Of a DNA stretch of 64,000 nucleotides, positions 8,861-18,061 are shown one piece after another. This stretch comes from Bdellovibrionales bacterium. Its GTDB lineage: Bacteria > Bdellovibrionota > UBA1018 > CAIMNF01. The translations under genes were made by a program, and so were the position numbers. The notes under the pieces were generated by a model. The model was not told the origin of the DNA and ran no database searches. It worked only from the letters and a program-made list of their open reading frames with translations. The stretch is from contig CANNBJ010000003.1 of assembly GCA_947502835.1 (NCBI GenBank), positions 124,001 through 188,000 on the forward strand. Reading direction: 5' to 3'. The stretch's first letter is position 1. Every line of letters begins with the position of its first letter.

Positions 8861-9694
8861 GTGATTGCTCTTTTCTTGTTTTTTCTTTTATCGACCCGGG
8901 CATTGGCTGACCCATCTGTGGTTCTGATCGAGCTTGATCCAACCGTCCTGACCCCCGGACCGGAGATTTCCTGTCCCGGGGATGACGACGGAGAGCCCGA
9001 AGGTGGATTCGAGTCCTTCAAAAAAGCCGTGAAGCAGAGGATTCTCCCGAGAGTTGCGGTACGTCTCAATGCCGGAGTCCCCACGGGGCTTGGGGCAGGG
9101 TTGTCCTACCTTCCGGGGGGTGGGAAATGGGCAAGTGCTTCCGTGGATTACGGGATTCTTCCCCCCTTTACCTCGGTGAGCGGACGCGTGGGCGTGACCC
9201 TTCCGAAACTCCGGATGTTCCGTTTGAAGTTCGGATTTACCCGGATCGGGATCGGCCCGGTGTGGAGACGGGTCAGTGCCTATGAGGCGAATCGGTTCAT
9301 CGACGAATGGTACGGGAAATACGGAGTGTATGATGTGAATTATTCGATTCCTGAGAGCGTTTTCCGTCTCGCTGTGAACGGACCGACGTTTGGCATCGAG
9401 TGGAAATATAAAAAGCTCTGTGTGGAGGCGGGAGTTCATTATGCCGATTGGCAGGCCGCGATTGCTCGGCTTTATGACCAAGCGGGAAACCATGTGATGG
9501 AGAGGACGCATCGCCTTCAGAGCGCAGGTATTTTGAATGCGGAAGATGTTGAGGCTACGGAAATTTTTTTGCGGGAGCGCAGGCATCAGCTTCTCGGAGA
9601 GGAGCTGCCAAAAGCCTTCAGCAAGATTCCAACCGGCTCGCGCTGGGTTCCTTATGCTGAAATGAGGCTCGAACTGCCCTTTGCCATGCAGTGA
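8861..9694 (+). CDS. exported barrel-like protein of unknown function
   Basis: GTG 8861 is preferred because AAAGGAG lies 7 bp upstream and the product then begins VIALFLFFLLSTRALA-DPS, a textbook signal peptide. An ATG at 8840 in the same frame adds a charged leader without a ribosome-binding site. After an acidic, Pro-rich linker the mature protein contains Gly-rich alternating segments (RLNAGVPTGLGAGLSYL, KWASASVDYG) typical of outer-membrane strands, and ends in a short Phe-containing segment. No named family. Confidence 0.58.
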   Translation: MIALFLFFLLSTRALADPSVVLIELDPTVLTPGPEISCPGDDDGEPEGGFESFKKAVKQRILPRVAVRLNAGVPTGLGAGLSYLPGGGKWASASVDYGILPPFTSVSGRVGVTLPKLRMFRLKFGFTRIGIGPVWRRVSAYEANRFIDEWYGKYGVYDVNYSIPESVFRLAVNGPTFGIEWKYKKLCVEAGVHYADWQAAIARLYDQAGNHVMERTHRLQSAGILNAEDVEATEIFLRERRHQLLGEELPKAFSKIPTGSRWVPYAEMRLELPFAMQ

Positions 9695-9718
9695 CCCTGC
9701 CGGGGTGGAACAGAATTT

Positions 9719-10933
9719 CTAGAGTTCCTCGCGGTATTTGCAATCGGGGGATGTGTCCGAGGGGGAGCAAATTTCATAAACACGGACTGAGTCGATTTCA
9801 GTAACTCCCTCCGTGGTCAGGTTTGGATCGATGGAGGGTTGGGCATAGAGCGAATCCGCAAGAGGCGCGACCGTGGTGTTCATCCAAATCATCATTTTGT
9901 CCCTTGGGATCTTCACGTTCAACATCGTCCCATCCGGTACGGTTTCATAGCCTGTCTTGAAATTCGGATTTCGGGAGGCCGGAGCAAGATCCGATGCCCT
10001 CACTCTGTAAATATCGCTGAGGGTTGCGGGATTTTTTCCGTTGAACCACCGAAGTTCAGTTTGATCCCATTCCACCACGTAATGCAGAAGGTTTCGCCCG
10101 AGCGCGAATGGATCATTGGTCTTTTTTGCGATCTTCGAAATATAGGTGCCCCGGACATCCTGCCCTGTTGCGGGGTCGGTACCGATGGTGTGCAGGGTTC
10201 CGTAATTGTAAGCAGGCTCGTCTGCCCAGTATTCGACCGCATCGATCTCTCCGGTTACCGGCCAATCATAAGGCTCCACAGTGGAAACCATCCAAAGCGC
10301 AGGCCAAGCCCCCTTCACCCGCGCAAGTCGAGCCCTGAACTCGATTCGGTGGTTGGGAGTGACCTCGAAACCCTCTTTCTGGAAATGGGCTTCAGGGCGG
10401 CTGGTTACCGATCCCGATGTGTAGCGGCAGTAGTAAAGATCAGGACGTGTGAGAGCGAGATCCCCCCGATTCGTCGAGGTCAGTTTCAGCGAGTCCCCGT
10501 TTGCGATCACGTCTTGGGGATGCAGTTCATTCACGCCGATTTCGGTATCGGATTTGCACCACTTGAAATTCACGCCCTTGGGATTTCGACGGATGTTTTG
10601 GTCCATGCCGTTGTAATTGTGATCCGGGGTCCAAAGGCACTTGTTCAGGTTCTTGAATTGGGATTGATTGATTTCCGGAGGACAGACAAAGCCCGGATAC
10701 CGGTAACACCTGATGATCCTTTCGTAACACTCCCTTGGATAGTTCACATAGGTGCGGCTGGCATGGTCATACTTCTTGGAAGTTCCGGGACCTGCGAACT
10801 CATCCTCAAGCACCAGACGGTACTTGTGCCCGGGCAAATCGAGCGAAGTGATGGGATCGGCATCGGTGATGCATCCGGTGAGGAACGAAGGAAGGAGCAG
10901 GAATGCAAGACACCCTTGAATCAGTCTTTCCAC
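9719..10933 (-). CDS. GH16-family glycoside hydrolase, lipoprotein
   Basis: Signal peptide with lipobox LTGC (residues 18-21) anchors it as a lipoprotein. The GH16 active-site signature is GEIDAVEY, in which the first Glu is the nucleophile and the last Glu the acid/base. GAWPALWMVS upstream of it is the usual aromatic strand. GH16 enzymes cleave beta-1,3 or beta-1,4 glucans and galactans; the preferred substrate cannot be read here. Residues 60-140 form an insertion with six Cys, absent from short laminarinases. It is the last gene of the exporter operon and overlaps the TolC gene by 13 bp, so its expression is tied to the transporter. Confidence 0.85.
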   Translation of the reverse strand: MERLIQGCLAFLLLPSFLTGCITDADPITSLDLPGHKYRLVLEDEFAGPGTSKKYDHASRTYVNYPRECYERIIRCYRYPGFVCPPEINQSQFKNLNKCLWTPDHNYNGMDQNIRRNPKGVNFKWCKSDTEIGVNELHPQDVIANGDSLKLTSTNRGDLALTRPDLYYCRYTSGSVTSRPEAHFQKEGFEVTPNHRIEFRARLARVKGAWPALWMVSTVEPYDWPVTGEIDAVEYWADEPAYNYGTLHTIGTDPATGQDVRGTYISKIAKKTNDPFALGRNLLHYVVEWDQTELRWFNGKNPATLSDIYRVRASDLAPASRNPNFKTGYETVPDGTMLNVKIPRDKMMIWMNTTVAPLADSLYAQPSIDPNLTTEGVTEIDSVRVYEICSPSDTSPDCKYREEL

Positions 10934-12309
10934 TCGAGTTCCCCTCGCGCCACCCTGAAATCATTGAGGGAGCGTCGATATTCCGCGTAGGATTCAAAAC
11001 GGCGGATTTCCGCCTCCGCGAGATTCTGTTCGCGGATGTTCAAGGTGATCAGGTTAGAATCCCCGTTCAGAAAGCGCTTGTTTTCCATCTTGACGAGCTC
11101 GCGGGCAAGTTCGAGCTCGCGGGTCGCGATGCTCATCCGTTCAAGCGAGAGGTTGAGTGTGTTGCGTGCTTCCTCGATCTGGTTCCGGATCCGGATCCGG
11201 GTCAGGTCGAGCTGGGCTTCCTGCCGGATCAACACCGAGTTGGCCTGGGATTTCCTGGCTTGCGCTGCCCTGGAGGGGATCGGAAACTCGAATACGACTC
11301 CGGCTTCACTCTGTGCAGGATTGAGGGATGCCACCGAAGTTCCAAGATCTTTGGAAGCGTTCAGGCTCAAATCCAGTTTGGGCAGGAATTGGTTTCGCGC
11401 CACCCGCTGGTCAATTTCGGCCTGTTTGACGAGAAGATCCTGGCGGAGCGATTCCGGGTGATTCGCCTCGAGATCCCGGGTGTCCCGGGGAGCGACGGGG
11501 GAGAGGGAGGCGCCGGAAGGATAGGCGTAATCGGGAATCTCCTTCAAGTCGAGCGAGAAGGGGCTCGTCTCCTCCGGGCCCTTGATGAAGCTCTCGAATT
11601 CCAGTTTCGATTTGATGAAGTTCCGTTCCTGCTGGGCGCGAGTCGATCGCCGCTGAAGCACGATCCGGTCCCCCTCGAGCTGCTCGATTTTTGCGATGTC
11701 CCCGCGCTCCACCCTTGTCTTGATCTTTTCCTGACGGTCAAGGGAAAGTCTCAGCAAATCCTCCGCAACGAGCAGCCGCTTTCCGTTGGTATACCAATCC
11801 CAGTAACGCACTCCGAGTTGTCGAAGGAGGTCGAGCTTCTGGGATTTCTCCTGCATCTTCGAGAGTTCATCCGAGAGTTCCCCTTTCTTTACGGCGCCCC
11901 GGAGCGGGTCGATGAAGCCGTTTCTGAGCAAGGGGATCTCAAGGCCGAACCGGACTTCGCCTCGGTCCTGGGTTTCCCATTTTCCTTCATACACCGGAAA
12001 ACGGCCATCACCGGCGCGATAACCCACCAGAACCTGCGTTCCCCATAGAGAAGTCCGCTGGAGAAGGGAGATGTCGGATCTTCGATTCAGGTAATATCCC
12101 CGGAACTCGTTGAAATAGGAGGCCCGAAGGACAGGATCATAAAAAGAACCAAGAGCAAGCTCGTACTCCTGGGCAACACGGTTCCGGTCTTGCTCCACCA
12201 CGATGCTCTGGTTCGACTCCTGAAAGAATCGGCCCGCGAGATCCGGAAAACGGAGAGCGGCGTTTGCTTGGACAAAAAGCAAGGTCAGGAGTGCGGAGAA
12301 TAGGGTCAT
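10921..12309 (-). CDS. TolC-family outer membrane efflux protein
   Basis: A 462-residue outer membrane factor with signal peptide (MTLFSALLTLLFVQANA) and two long alpha-helical coiled-coil halves rich in Glu/Arg/Leu/Gln. The C-terminal LNIREQNLAEAEIRRFESYAEYRRS block corresponds to the second coiled coil and equatorial strand of TolC-type trimers. It forms the outer-membrane duct for the adjacent ABC/HlyD pair. Overlaps by 4 bp with the HlyD gene upstream and by 13 bp with the GH16 gene downstream. Confidence 0.86.
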   Translation of the reverse strand: MTLFSALLTLLFVQANAALRFPDLAGRFFQESNQSIVVEQDRNRVAQEYELALGSFYDPVLRASYFNEFRGYYLNRRSDISLLQRTSLWGTQVLVGYRAGDGRFPVYEGKWETQDRGEVRFGLEIPLLRNGFIDPLRGAVKKGELSDELSKMQEKSQKLDLLRQLGVRYWDWYTNGKRLLVAEDLLRLSLDRQEKIKTRVERGDIAKIEQLEGDRIVLQRRSTRAQQERNFIKSKLEFESFIKGPEETSPFSLDLKEIPDYAYPSGASLSPVAPRDTRDLEANHPESLRQDLLVKQAEIDQRVARNQFLPKLDLSLNASKDLGTSVASLNPAQSEAGVVFEFPIPSRAAQARKSQANSVLIRQEAQLDLTRIRIRNQIEEARNTLNLSLERMSIATRELELARELVKMENKRFLNGDSNLITLNIREQNLAEAEIRRFESYAEYRRSLNDFRVARGELEWKD

Positions 12310-13307
12310 TTTTTCTCCTCTTTCGGCTTCCCGGATCCTGCAATCCGCTCGGGAGCAATGGGAAACGCATTGAACTGTCGCCAGAGCTCATATCCGATCG
12401 ACACCGACTTGATCGATACCCACCCCACGGCACGCACACCCTGCCTGAGAAAGGAGGGATCGGGCCAGTCTTCATCCACAATCGGCACCACCATGGTGCG
12501 GAATTCGCCCTTTTCGTTGCTTGTCGGATCAATCCAAATCACCTTGGCGGGGAAGGTACCCACTGCAACCGACGGCCACCCGGAGAATTGGATTGCGGGC
12601 CAGCCTTCAAACTGAAGGCGAACTTCCTGATCCTTTTGGACAAGGGGCATGTCGTTTCCACGCACCCAGAGTTCGACCGCGCGGGATTTTGTATTGGGAA
12701 TCAGGATGCTCAGCTCGGTGCCTGCCTTGATGAGATCGCCCTCTTGCCCGGTAAGCCGCCTGAGAACGACTCCATCGGTCGGGGCCGACACCAGCTGTGC
12801 TGCTTGGCGCGCAAGTCGTACCTCGATCCGGGCGAGTTCGGACACGGCATTCGCCTCATCGGTGAGGTATTTCACCAGCTCAAGATTGGCGAGCTCGTAG
12901 TTGCGCTTGGAAGAGATTCCCTCTTCAAAGAGTTTCTGCTGTCGTTCAAGGTTTTTTCTCGAGGTGGAGATCCCGAGTTTGGAGGCTTCGATCTTTTTCT
13001 GGGCGGCGGACTTCTCGAGTTCAAGTCTGCTCACGATGTCGGGATCGACATCCATGAGCTCCACGAGAGGATCACCTTTCTTGACCTGGGTTCCCTCCAT
13101 GATGAACCATTGCTTCACGCGACCGTCAATCGGAGCGATGATTCGCTGTTCCCGCTCGGTGGGTGAAAACGCAACCACGCGGCCTTTTCCCGGGACCGTC
13201 TGAATCCAAGGGAGAAGCAACAGGGCAAGAAGCGTCGTTCCGCAGGCAATCAATAAAGATCGAGCGGCCTTCCGGTGGATCAAAAGTTCGGATTCTTCGA
13301 ATTTCAT
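12306..13307 (-). CDS. HlyD-family membrane fusion protein
   Basis: One N-terminal transmembrane helix (residues 14-35) followed by a biotinyl-lipoyl-like half (IIAPIDGRVKQWFIMEGTQVKKGD), a helical hairpin (about 90-165), the second lipoyl half (APTDGVVLRRL-GQEGDLIKAG) and a beta-barrel domain. This is the periplasmic adaptor that joins an inner-membrane ABC exporter to TolC. It overlaps both partner genes by 4 bp, so the three are translated as one unit. Confidence 0.88.
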   Translation of the reverse strand: MKFEESELLIHRKAARSLLIACGTTLLALLLLPWIQTVPGKGRVVAFSPTEREQRIIAPIDGRVKQWFIMEGTQVKKGDPLVELMDVDPDIVSRLELEKSAAQKKIEASKLGISTSRKNLERQQKLFEEGISSKRNYELANLELVKYLTDEANAVSELARIEVRLARQAAQLVSAPTDGVVLRRLTGQEGDLIKAGTELSILIPNTKSRAVELWVRGNDMPLVQKDQEVRLQFEGWPAIQFSGWPSVAVGTFPAKVIWIDPTSNEKGEFRTMVVPIVDEDWPDPSFLRQGVRAVGWVSIKSVSIGYELWRQFNAFPIAPERIAGSGKPKEEKK

Positions 13308-14980
13308 GGATTCCTCCGCGTGAGGGTTCCGGACGGAAGTTCAAGGATCAGGTCGCATTGATTTGCAATTTCATGGTCATGGGTTGCGATGAACACCGTC
13401 TTTCCTTTCATCTCGATCAGGATCCGGTCGAGAATCTTTTTTCGATTCTTGGAATCGAGTTCGTCCAAAACCTCATCCACCAAAAGGACATCGGGCTCAT
13501 GAATGAGCGCGCGGAGCAGGGAAAGCCGCGAGAGTTGACCCACCGAGAAGGGCAGTGTCCGGGATTCAAGGGACGTGTTGAATCCCTCGGGAAGGGACTG
13601 GATCGACTCCTCGATCGAAAGCTCGCGTGCCATCTCGACCACGCGACCAAAATCAATGGACTTCCCCAGAAGCAGGTTGTCCTTCAAGGATTCCGGGAGC
13701 GCCTGGAAGTCACCAGCGTAACCGATCCGATCGCGCAACTCCTTGATGTTCAGATCCTTGTAGTCGAAGTCGTCCACCCGGATCACGCCGTGGACCGGGG
13801 AGCGCAAACCATAAAGAATCTCCAGAAACGTACTTTTTCCCGCGCCCGAGGTTCCGATGATGGCAACGGTCGTTCCCGGGGCGACCCGAACGCTCAGGGG
13901 AGACCACAGGATCGGTCCGTTCGGATACCGGTAGTTCAGAAGGTTCAACTCGAACTTGCCGAGGATGGAGGAAATAGAGTGCCGTTCGGAGTGGGCCTGT
14001 TCCTCGGGGATGGAAAACAAGGATTCGAGTTTCGAGAGGGAGGCGAGGATCGAGTAGAAACTCTCGATGATCTTGTCGAGTTTTCCGATGGAGGCAAGCA
14101 CCCCCGCCAGAATGATCTCGGCCGCCACCAGCTGACCAAGAGAGAGCTGGGTTTTGAAGACAAGCACCCCTCCGACTCCGAGCAGGAGAGTGGAAGCAAG
14201 CATGCTGATGAGGAGAAATCCGCCATGTTGGCGAATCAAAACCCCGAAGTGCTGTCCTCGGGCTTCGATGAACTGTTGGGACAGAGCTTCGGTTCGCTGC
14301 GCGGCGAGATCCGCACCGTGGGAGCCGCGAAGGGCGACTGCGGGGCGGGAAAGTCCCATGATCCAGGTTGCGATCTCGTATTTCTTCTCAGACTCCTCCA
14401 GTTTCGTCCGGAGACCATCGCGCCCGATGATTCGGATCACGAAGGCAAGACTGGCAATCAGGAGAAAGTCAAAGAGCAGAAAGGCAGGATGGTAGAGCGC
14501 CACTATCAACATGCCGGATCCGACAACCAGGATGAAATCAAGCACATCGATGATCAGGGAACTCAGGTTCTTCTGAACCGAGAACAGCTCGAGATAACGC
14601 GAAAAGTAGGTCTGATCGTAGGTGGCATCGAGTGCCTCCTCCGAGAGGTTCGGAATGTGTGCCCCGAGTTGGCTCGTGGTGCGGTAGAACACTTTCAGCG
14701 TAAGCCACTCCACCACATGGCGTTGGGCGAGTTTCAAAACTGCGCTGAAGCCAAGACCGACGAACACCATGAAGGACAGGGTGAAGATCGGAAGAAGGAT
14801 CGAACCGAAGGCAACAGAGTTCACAAGGTTCTGCACCGCGATCGGAATCGAGAGGGAGAGGAACCCGACCACGACCGAATAGATCACGATGATCCGGAGC
14901 TCGGATCTGCCGATCTCGAAAAACCGGGAGACTTTCTTGTAAATTTTTGAATAGATCTCGGGATCATTGGTGCTTGCCAT
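13304..14980 (-). CDS. ABC exporter, fused permease and ATPase
   Basis: ATG 14980 gives 558 residues; in-frame sequence further upstream lacks membrane character. Five to six helices (residues 30-310) precede an ATPase with Walker A GTSGAGKST, Walker B VLLVDE and the H-loop IATHD. The signature motif is FSVGQLSR rather than the canonical LSGGQ, a visible deviation. No C39 peptidase domain is present. With HlyD and TolC it makes a type I secretion-like tripartite exporter. The transported substrate is unknown; the operon carries a GH16 lipoprotein instead of an RTX protein. Confidence 0.85.
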   Translation of the reverse strand: MASTNDPEIYSKIYKKVSRFFEIGRSELRIIVIYSVVVGFLSLSIPIAVQNLVNSVAFGSILLPIFTLSFMVFVGLGFSAVLKLAQRHVVEWLTLKVFYRTTSQLGAHIPNLSEEALDATYDQTYFSRYLELFSVQKNLSSLIIDVLDFILVVGSGMLIVALYHPAFLLFDFLLIASLAFVIRIIGRDGLRTKLEESEKKYEIATWIMGLSRPAVALRGSHGADLAAQRTEALSQQFIEARGQHFGVLIRQHGGFLLISMLASTLLLGVGGVLVFKTQLSLGQLVAAEIILAGVLASIGKLDKIIESFYSILASLSKLESLFSIPEEQAHSERHSISSILGKFELNLLNYRYPNGPILWSPLSVRVAPGTTVAIIGTSGAGKSTFLEILYGLRSPVHGVIRVDDFDYKDLNIKELRDRIGYAGDFQALPESLKDNLLLGKSIDFGRVVEMARELSIEESIQSLPEGFNTSLESRTLPFSVGQLSRLSLLRALIHEPDVLLVDEVLDELDSKNRKKILDRILIEMKGKTVFIATHDHEIANQCDLILELPSGTLTRRNP

Positions 14981-15087
14981 GGCTTTTCGATATACCAGAA
15001 GGCCTATATGCCGGCCAGAAGTGGGGCAAATTAAATGATTTTGGTTCAAGAAATCCCTATGGCCGGATTCGTGCTATGCTCGCCGCC

Positions 15088-15621
15088 ATGGATCCGAAGA
15101 TCAATATGATTCAGGTTGCGTCTCCCATCAATTGGGATGAGTACTTCATGTTCCAGGCGATTCTTGCCTCCTACCGTTCAAAAGACCCCTCCACCAAGGT
15201 GGGCGCGGTCTTTGTCGACCAAAACCAGCACCAGATCAGCATGGGCTACAATGGTTTTGTGGCCGGGATCGATGAGTCAAAGCTCCCTTGGGGCAAGGAG
15301 CCGGGTGTGGGCCTTGAACATCAGAAGTACGGGTATGTCGTGCATGCGGAGGCGAATGCGATCCTTCATGCGCATGGAAGTCTTGCCGGCTCGAAACTCT
15401 ATGTGACTCACTTTCCCTGCAATGAGTGCGCGAAGATGGTGGCCTCGAAAAAAATCAGTGAAGTGGTGTACCTGTCCGACAAGCATCACCACCTCGAGAT
15501 GAACCGGATCGCAAAAAAGATCTTCGACCTCACGGGCCTTCGCTACCGGCAGCTTCACCTTGATGAGGGACTTGTTGAGAATCTGCATGGGCATTTTCTG
15601 AGTTCCATTCGCGATACATGA
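15088..15621 (+). CDS. dCMP deaminase-like cytidine/deoxycytidylate deaminase
   Basis: Zinc-dependent deaminase: HAEAN supplies the His ligand and catalytic Glu, PCNECAK the two Cys ligands. The order and the insertion between them (KLYVTHFPCNEC) match ComEB/dCMP deaminases, which convert dCMP to dUMP for dTMP synthesis. ATG 15088 was chosen because the family begins near INWDEYFM. There is no ribosome-binding site, but an extended -10 like sequence (TG-C-TATGCT, 15072-15080) ends 7 bp before the start, so the message may be leaderless. Stop overlaps the selO start by 4 bp. Confidence 0.85.
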   Translation: MDPKINMIQVASPINWDEYFMFQAILASYRSKDPSTKVGAVFVDQNQHQISMGYNGFVAGIDESKLPWGKEPGVGLEHQKYGYVVHAEANAILHAHGSLAGSKLYVTHFPCNECAKMVASKKISEVVYLSDKHHHLEMNRIAKKIFDLTGLRYRQLHLDEGLVENLHGHFLSSIRDT

Positions 15622-17111
15622 GCATCATCTTCCAAAACAGCTTCCAAAGCCTCCCGCGATTCTTCTTTGAGGAAATCGAGCCTACACCGCTTCGCGATGC
15701 GTCCCTTCTGCATGTGAGTTCGCTCCGGCAGGAACTCGGGCTCTCGGAAGTGCCCGACCATGAGTTCCGGACTTGGCTCAATGGCGAATCCCGAATCGAG
15801 GGAGATCAGCGCATTGCCACTCGCTATGCGGGCCACCAGTTCGGAGTGTGGGCGGGCCAGCTCGGAGACGGTCGTGCGGTTTCCCTGGGCGAGATCCTGA
15901 GTCCGGAGGACACCGGGGCTGATTTTGGGATCAGCAGGGGGATCGGGAGAAGGGAGGTCCAAGTGAAGGGGCTTGGCAAAACTCCGTTTTCCCGATTCGG
16001 CGACGGGAAGGCGGTGCTTCGCTCTTGCATTCGCGAGTATCTGTGTGCCGAGGCAATGCATGCGCTTGGAATTCCGACCACACGATCCCTTGCGATCCTG
16101 GCAGGTACGGGCGCGGTGGAACGCGAAGAGGTCGAAACGGAAGCCTCGGTGGTTCGGGTCTTTCCAAGTCAGGTCCGCTTCGGACATTTCGAAATGGCGA
16201 AACACTTTGACCGCAAGTCGGAACTTGGCGCTCTCATTGAATATACGCTTACGCAGATTTACCCCGGGCATTCGGTCGAATCCATGCTCGCAGAGGTGAT
16301 CGATCGCACTGCTCGAATGATTGCACTTTGGCAGTCGGTCGGATTCTGTCACGGTGTGATGAATACGGACAACATGTCGATCCTCGGGCTTACCCTTGAT
16401 TATGGCCCGTTTGGATTCATGGAGGATTTCAACTCACAGCACATTTGCAATCTTTCTGATCGTGAAGGGCGGTATGCGTACGTACGCCAGCCTCATGTCG
16501 GGATGGAGAATCTTGAGCGTCTTCTCGTTTGCTTTACGGATCATGTGCCGCGAGAGCGGCTGATTGCACTTCTTGAGACCTTTCCCGAGCGCTACCGGGA
16601 GCATTATTTATTTGTGATGAGACAAAAGCTCGGACTTGTCGAGGCTCGGGCGGGGGATGCGGTTTTTCTGCAATCCCTGTGGTCCACGCTTGAGCAGTGC
16701 CGAGTGGACTCCACCTTTTTCTTTCGAAGCCTGTCCCGGTATGAATCGGGGAAAATCGGCTCAATGGATTCATTTTTTGAGTCGTATCCGGTGCTCCGGG
16801 AGGATGCATCTTTGGTGGTCAGATGGCTCAAAGAATTCGACGATCGTATCAAGCTTGAGGGATCCACAGACTCCGCCCGGATCGAAGGAATGCTGCAGAA
16901 AAACCCGAAATTTGTTCTCAAGAACCCCGTTGCAGGGGCTGTGATCGCTGCAACGGGGTTCTCGGAAGGAACTCTCATTGGAGAGTGTCTGAGGGTTCTC
17001 CAATCGCCCTTCGAGGAACATCCGGAGATGGAGGGACACCCTCATTTCGGATTTTGGGCCCGCCCGCTTCCGGAGGCGCTCAAGAATCGGGCACTTTCGT
17101 GTTCGAGCTGA
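15618..17111 (+). CDS. selO: SelO/YdiU-family protein adenylyltransferase (UPF0061)
   Basis: A 497-residue pseudokinase-fold protein close to the usual family length. Family blocks are clear: GQLGDGRAVSLGEI, REVQVKGLGKTPFSRFGDGKAVLRS with the nucleotide-binding Lys/Arg, and GFCHGVMNTDNMSILGLTLD with the catalytic Asp-Asn. SelO transfers AMP from ATP to Ser/Thr/Tyr residues of target proteins and is linked to redox stress. The start overlaps the deaminase stop (ATGA). Its last 70 bp overlap the 3' end of the convergent flavodoxin gene. Confidence 0.93.
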   Translation: MSIIFQNSFQSLPRFFFEEIEPTPLRDASLLHVSSLRQELGLSEVPDHEFRTWLNGESRIEGDQRIATRYAGHQFGVWAGQLGDGRAVSLGEILSPEDTGADFGISRGIGRREVQVKGLGKTPFSRFGDGKAVLRSCIREYLCAEAMHALGIPTTRSLAILAGTGAVEREEVETEASVVRVFPSQVRFGHFEMAKHFDRKSELGALIEYTLTQIYPGHSVESMLAEVIDRTARMIALWQSVGFCHGVMNTDNMSILGLTLDYGPFGFMEDFNSQHICNLSDREGRYAYVRQPHVGMENLERLLVCFTDHVPRERLIALLETFPERYREHYLFVMRQKLGLVEARAGDAVFLQSLWSTLEQCRVDSTFFFRSLSRYESGKIGSMDSFFESYPVLREDASLVVRWLKEFDDRIKLEGSTDSARIEGMLQKNPKFVLKNPVAGAVIAATGFSEGTLIGECLRVLQSPFEEHPEMEGHPHFGFWARPLPEALKNRALSCSS

Positions 17112-17668
17112 TCCCCGGCGCGAGCACCCGAGGTCTGAATCTTCAATCCGGGCCGCAAGGGGCCTTGAATTTCATTGAGGATGGGATTCAAACGCGCAAG
17201 AAAGCCATGAATCGAGTTTTTCAGGGAGTGACCCCTGAGGTCACGCTCTGGAATCACAAGACTCGCCCGGGGCGGAATTCCTGCATCACTCTGCATTCGT
17301 TCCATCGCGCGCTCTCCGGCGCGGGTGCCCCCTTGGGTGGCAAAGAACGCCACGCGCTTGAGGTTCTTTTGGTGGCCTCGCAAAAATGATCGGACCGGAG
17401 TTGCTACCCTCCCGCCCCAAATCGGACCGCCCACAATCACCAACTCGTAGGATTCAGGGCGTTTTCCGATCACTTCAATTTCAGGCAGGCGCCCCGTCAT
17501 GGAGTGAAGGAGCGCCTTGAGAAATCCCCATGCACCCGTTGGGTAATTGGTTTTTGGCCGGAGCTCAACCCATTCGCACCCGAGTTTTTGAATCAACGCC
17601 TCTGCAAGGACACGCGTGTTTCCGGATCGTGAATAGTAGACCAACAGGATTTTTGGATTCATGGCCAC
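17042..17668 (-). CDS. flavodoxin-like protein
   Basis: Begins ILLVYYSRSGNTRVLAEAL, the FMN phosphate-binding loop of flavodoxins, followed by ELVIVGGPIWGGRVATPVRSFL, the second FMN loop. It probably carries FMN and acts as a cytoplasmic electron carrier or quinone reductase. GTG 17668 has an AAGGAAG site 7 bp upstream; ATG 17662 is the alternative. The C-terminal 50 residues (Gly/Ala/Arg-rich, ending SGRAQNPK) are not flavodoxin-like and include the part read across selO, so read-through past an ancestral stop is possible. Overlaps the upstream small exported gene by 10 bp. Confidence 0.78.
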   Translation of the reverse strand: MAMNPKILLVYYSRSGNTRVLAEALIQKLGCEWVELRPKTNYPTGAWGFLKALLHSMTGRLPEIEVIGKRPESYELVIVGGPIWGGRVATPVRSFLRGHQKNLKRVAFFATQGGTRAGERAMERMQSDAGIPPRASLVIPERDLRGHSLKNSIHGFLARLNPILNEIQGPLRPGLKIQTSGARAGDQLEHESARFLSASGSGRAQNPK

Positions 17669-17919
17669 TCACAAACTTCCTTGTGTTTTTGATTCAAGGC
17701 AAGAATGTCCGCATTCAAATAAGAGTCAAATCCTGCTGCTTCCAAGGCGCGCGCAAAATTGTCGCACACCAGATTCAAGGATGCTTGGTCCGGAATTGGA
17801 AATACCGGCGTGCAGAGCGTCTCTCCTTCGGATTCCACGGCGCAGAATCCGTACGGAAGATCAGCTCTCGAAGTGGACGAGGCAAGTAGAACGAACAGTG
17901 CGATCATTAGTCTTTTCAT
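17659..17919 (-). CDS. small exported protein
   Basis: 86 residues with signal peptide MKRLMIALFVLLASSTSRA and a strong AAGGGGG ribosome-binding site. The mature part is about 67 residues with four Cys (FCAVES, TLCTPV, LVCDNF, EVCEWP), likely two disulphides. No family recognised. Overlaps the flavodoxin start by 10 bp. Confidence 0.6.
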   Translation of the reverse strand: MKRLMIALFVLLASSTSRADLPYGFCAVESEGETLCTPVFPIPDQASLNLVCDNFARALEAAGFDSYLNADILALNQKHKEVCEWP

Positions 17920-18061
17920 GAAGACCCCCTTGAGTGGATCCGAGCAATTTCCGTTCCACTGAAGAAGTCCAGCTCCACAGGGGGGGGACTCGATTCAAAG
18001 CCTCTGTGCGGGATGTTTTGGCACAGCAGTGGGTCGGAGGCCACACGTCAGGCAGATGGGT

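Noticed and set aside
13163-14950. A 595-codon open frame antisense to the ABC exporter, and similar long antisense frames at 3320-4423, 6585-7769, 9839-10990, 10903-12048, 36445-38409 and 47341-48564
   Set aside because: They lie wholly opposite recognisable genes, have charged low-complexity products without domains or signal peptides, and follow from codon bias in a GC-rich sequence.
15041-15080. A full -35/-10 promoter for the deaminase
   Set aside because: The TTGGTT is 28 bp from TATGCT, too far; only an extended -10 remains.
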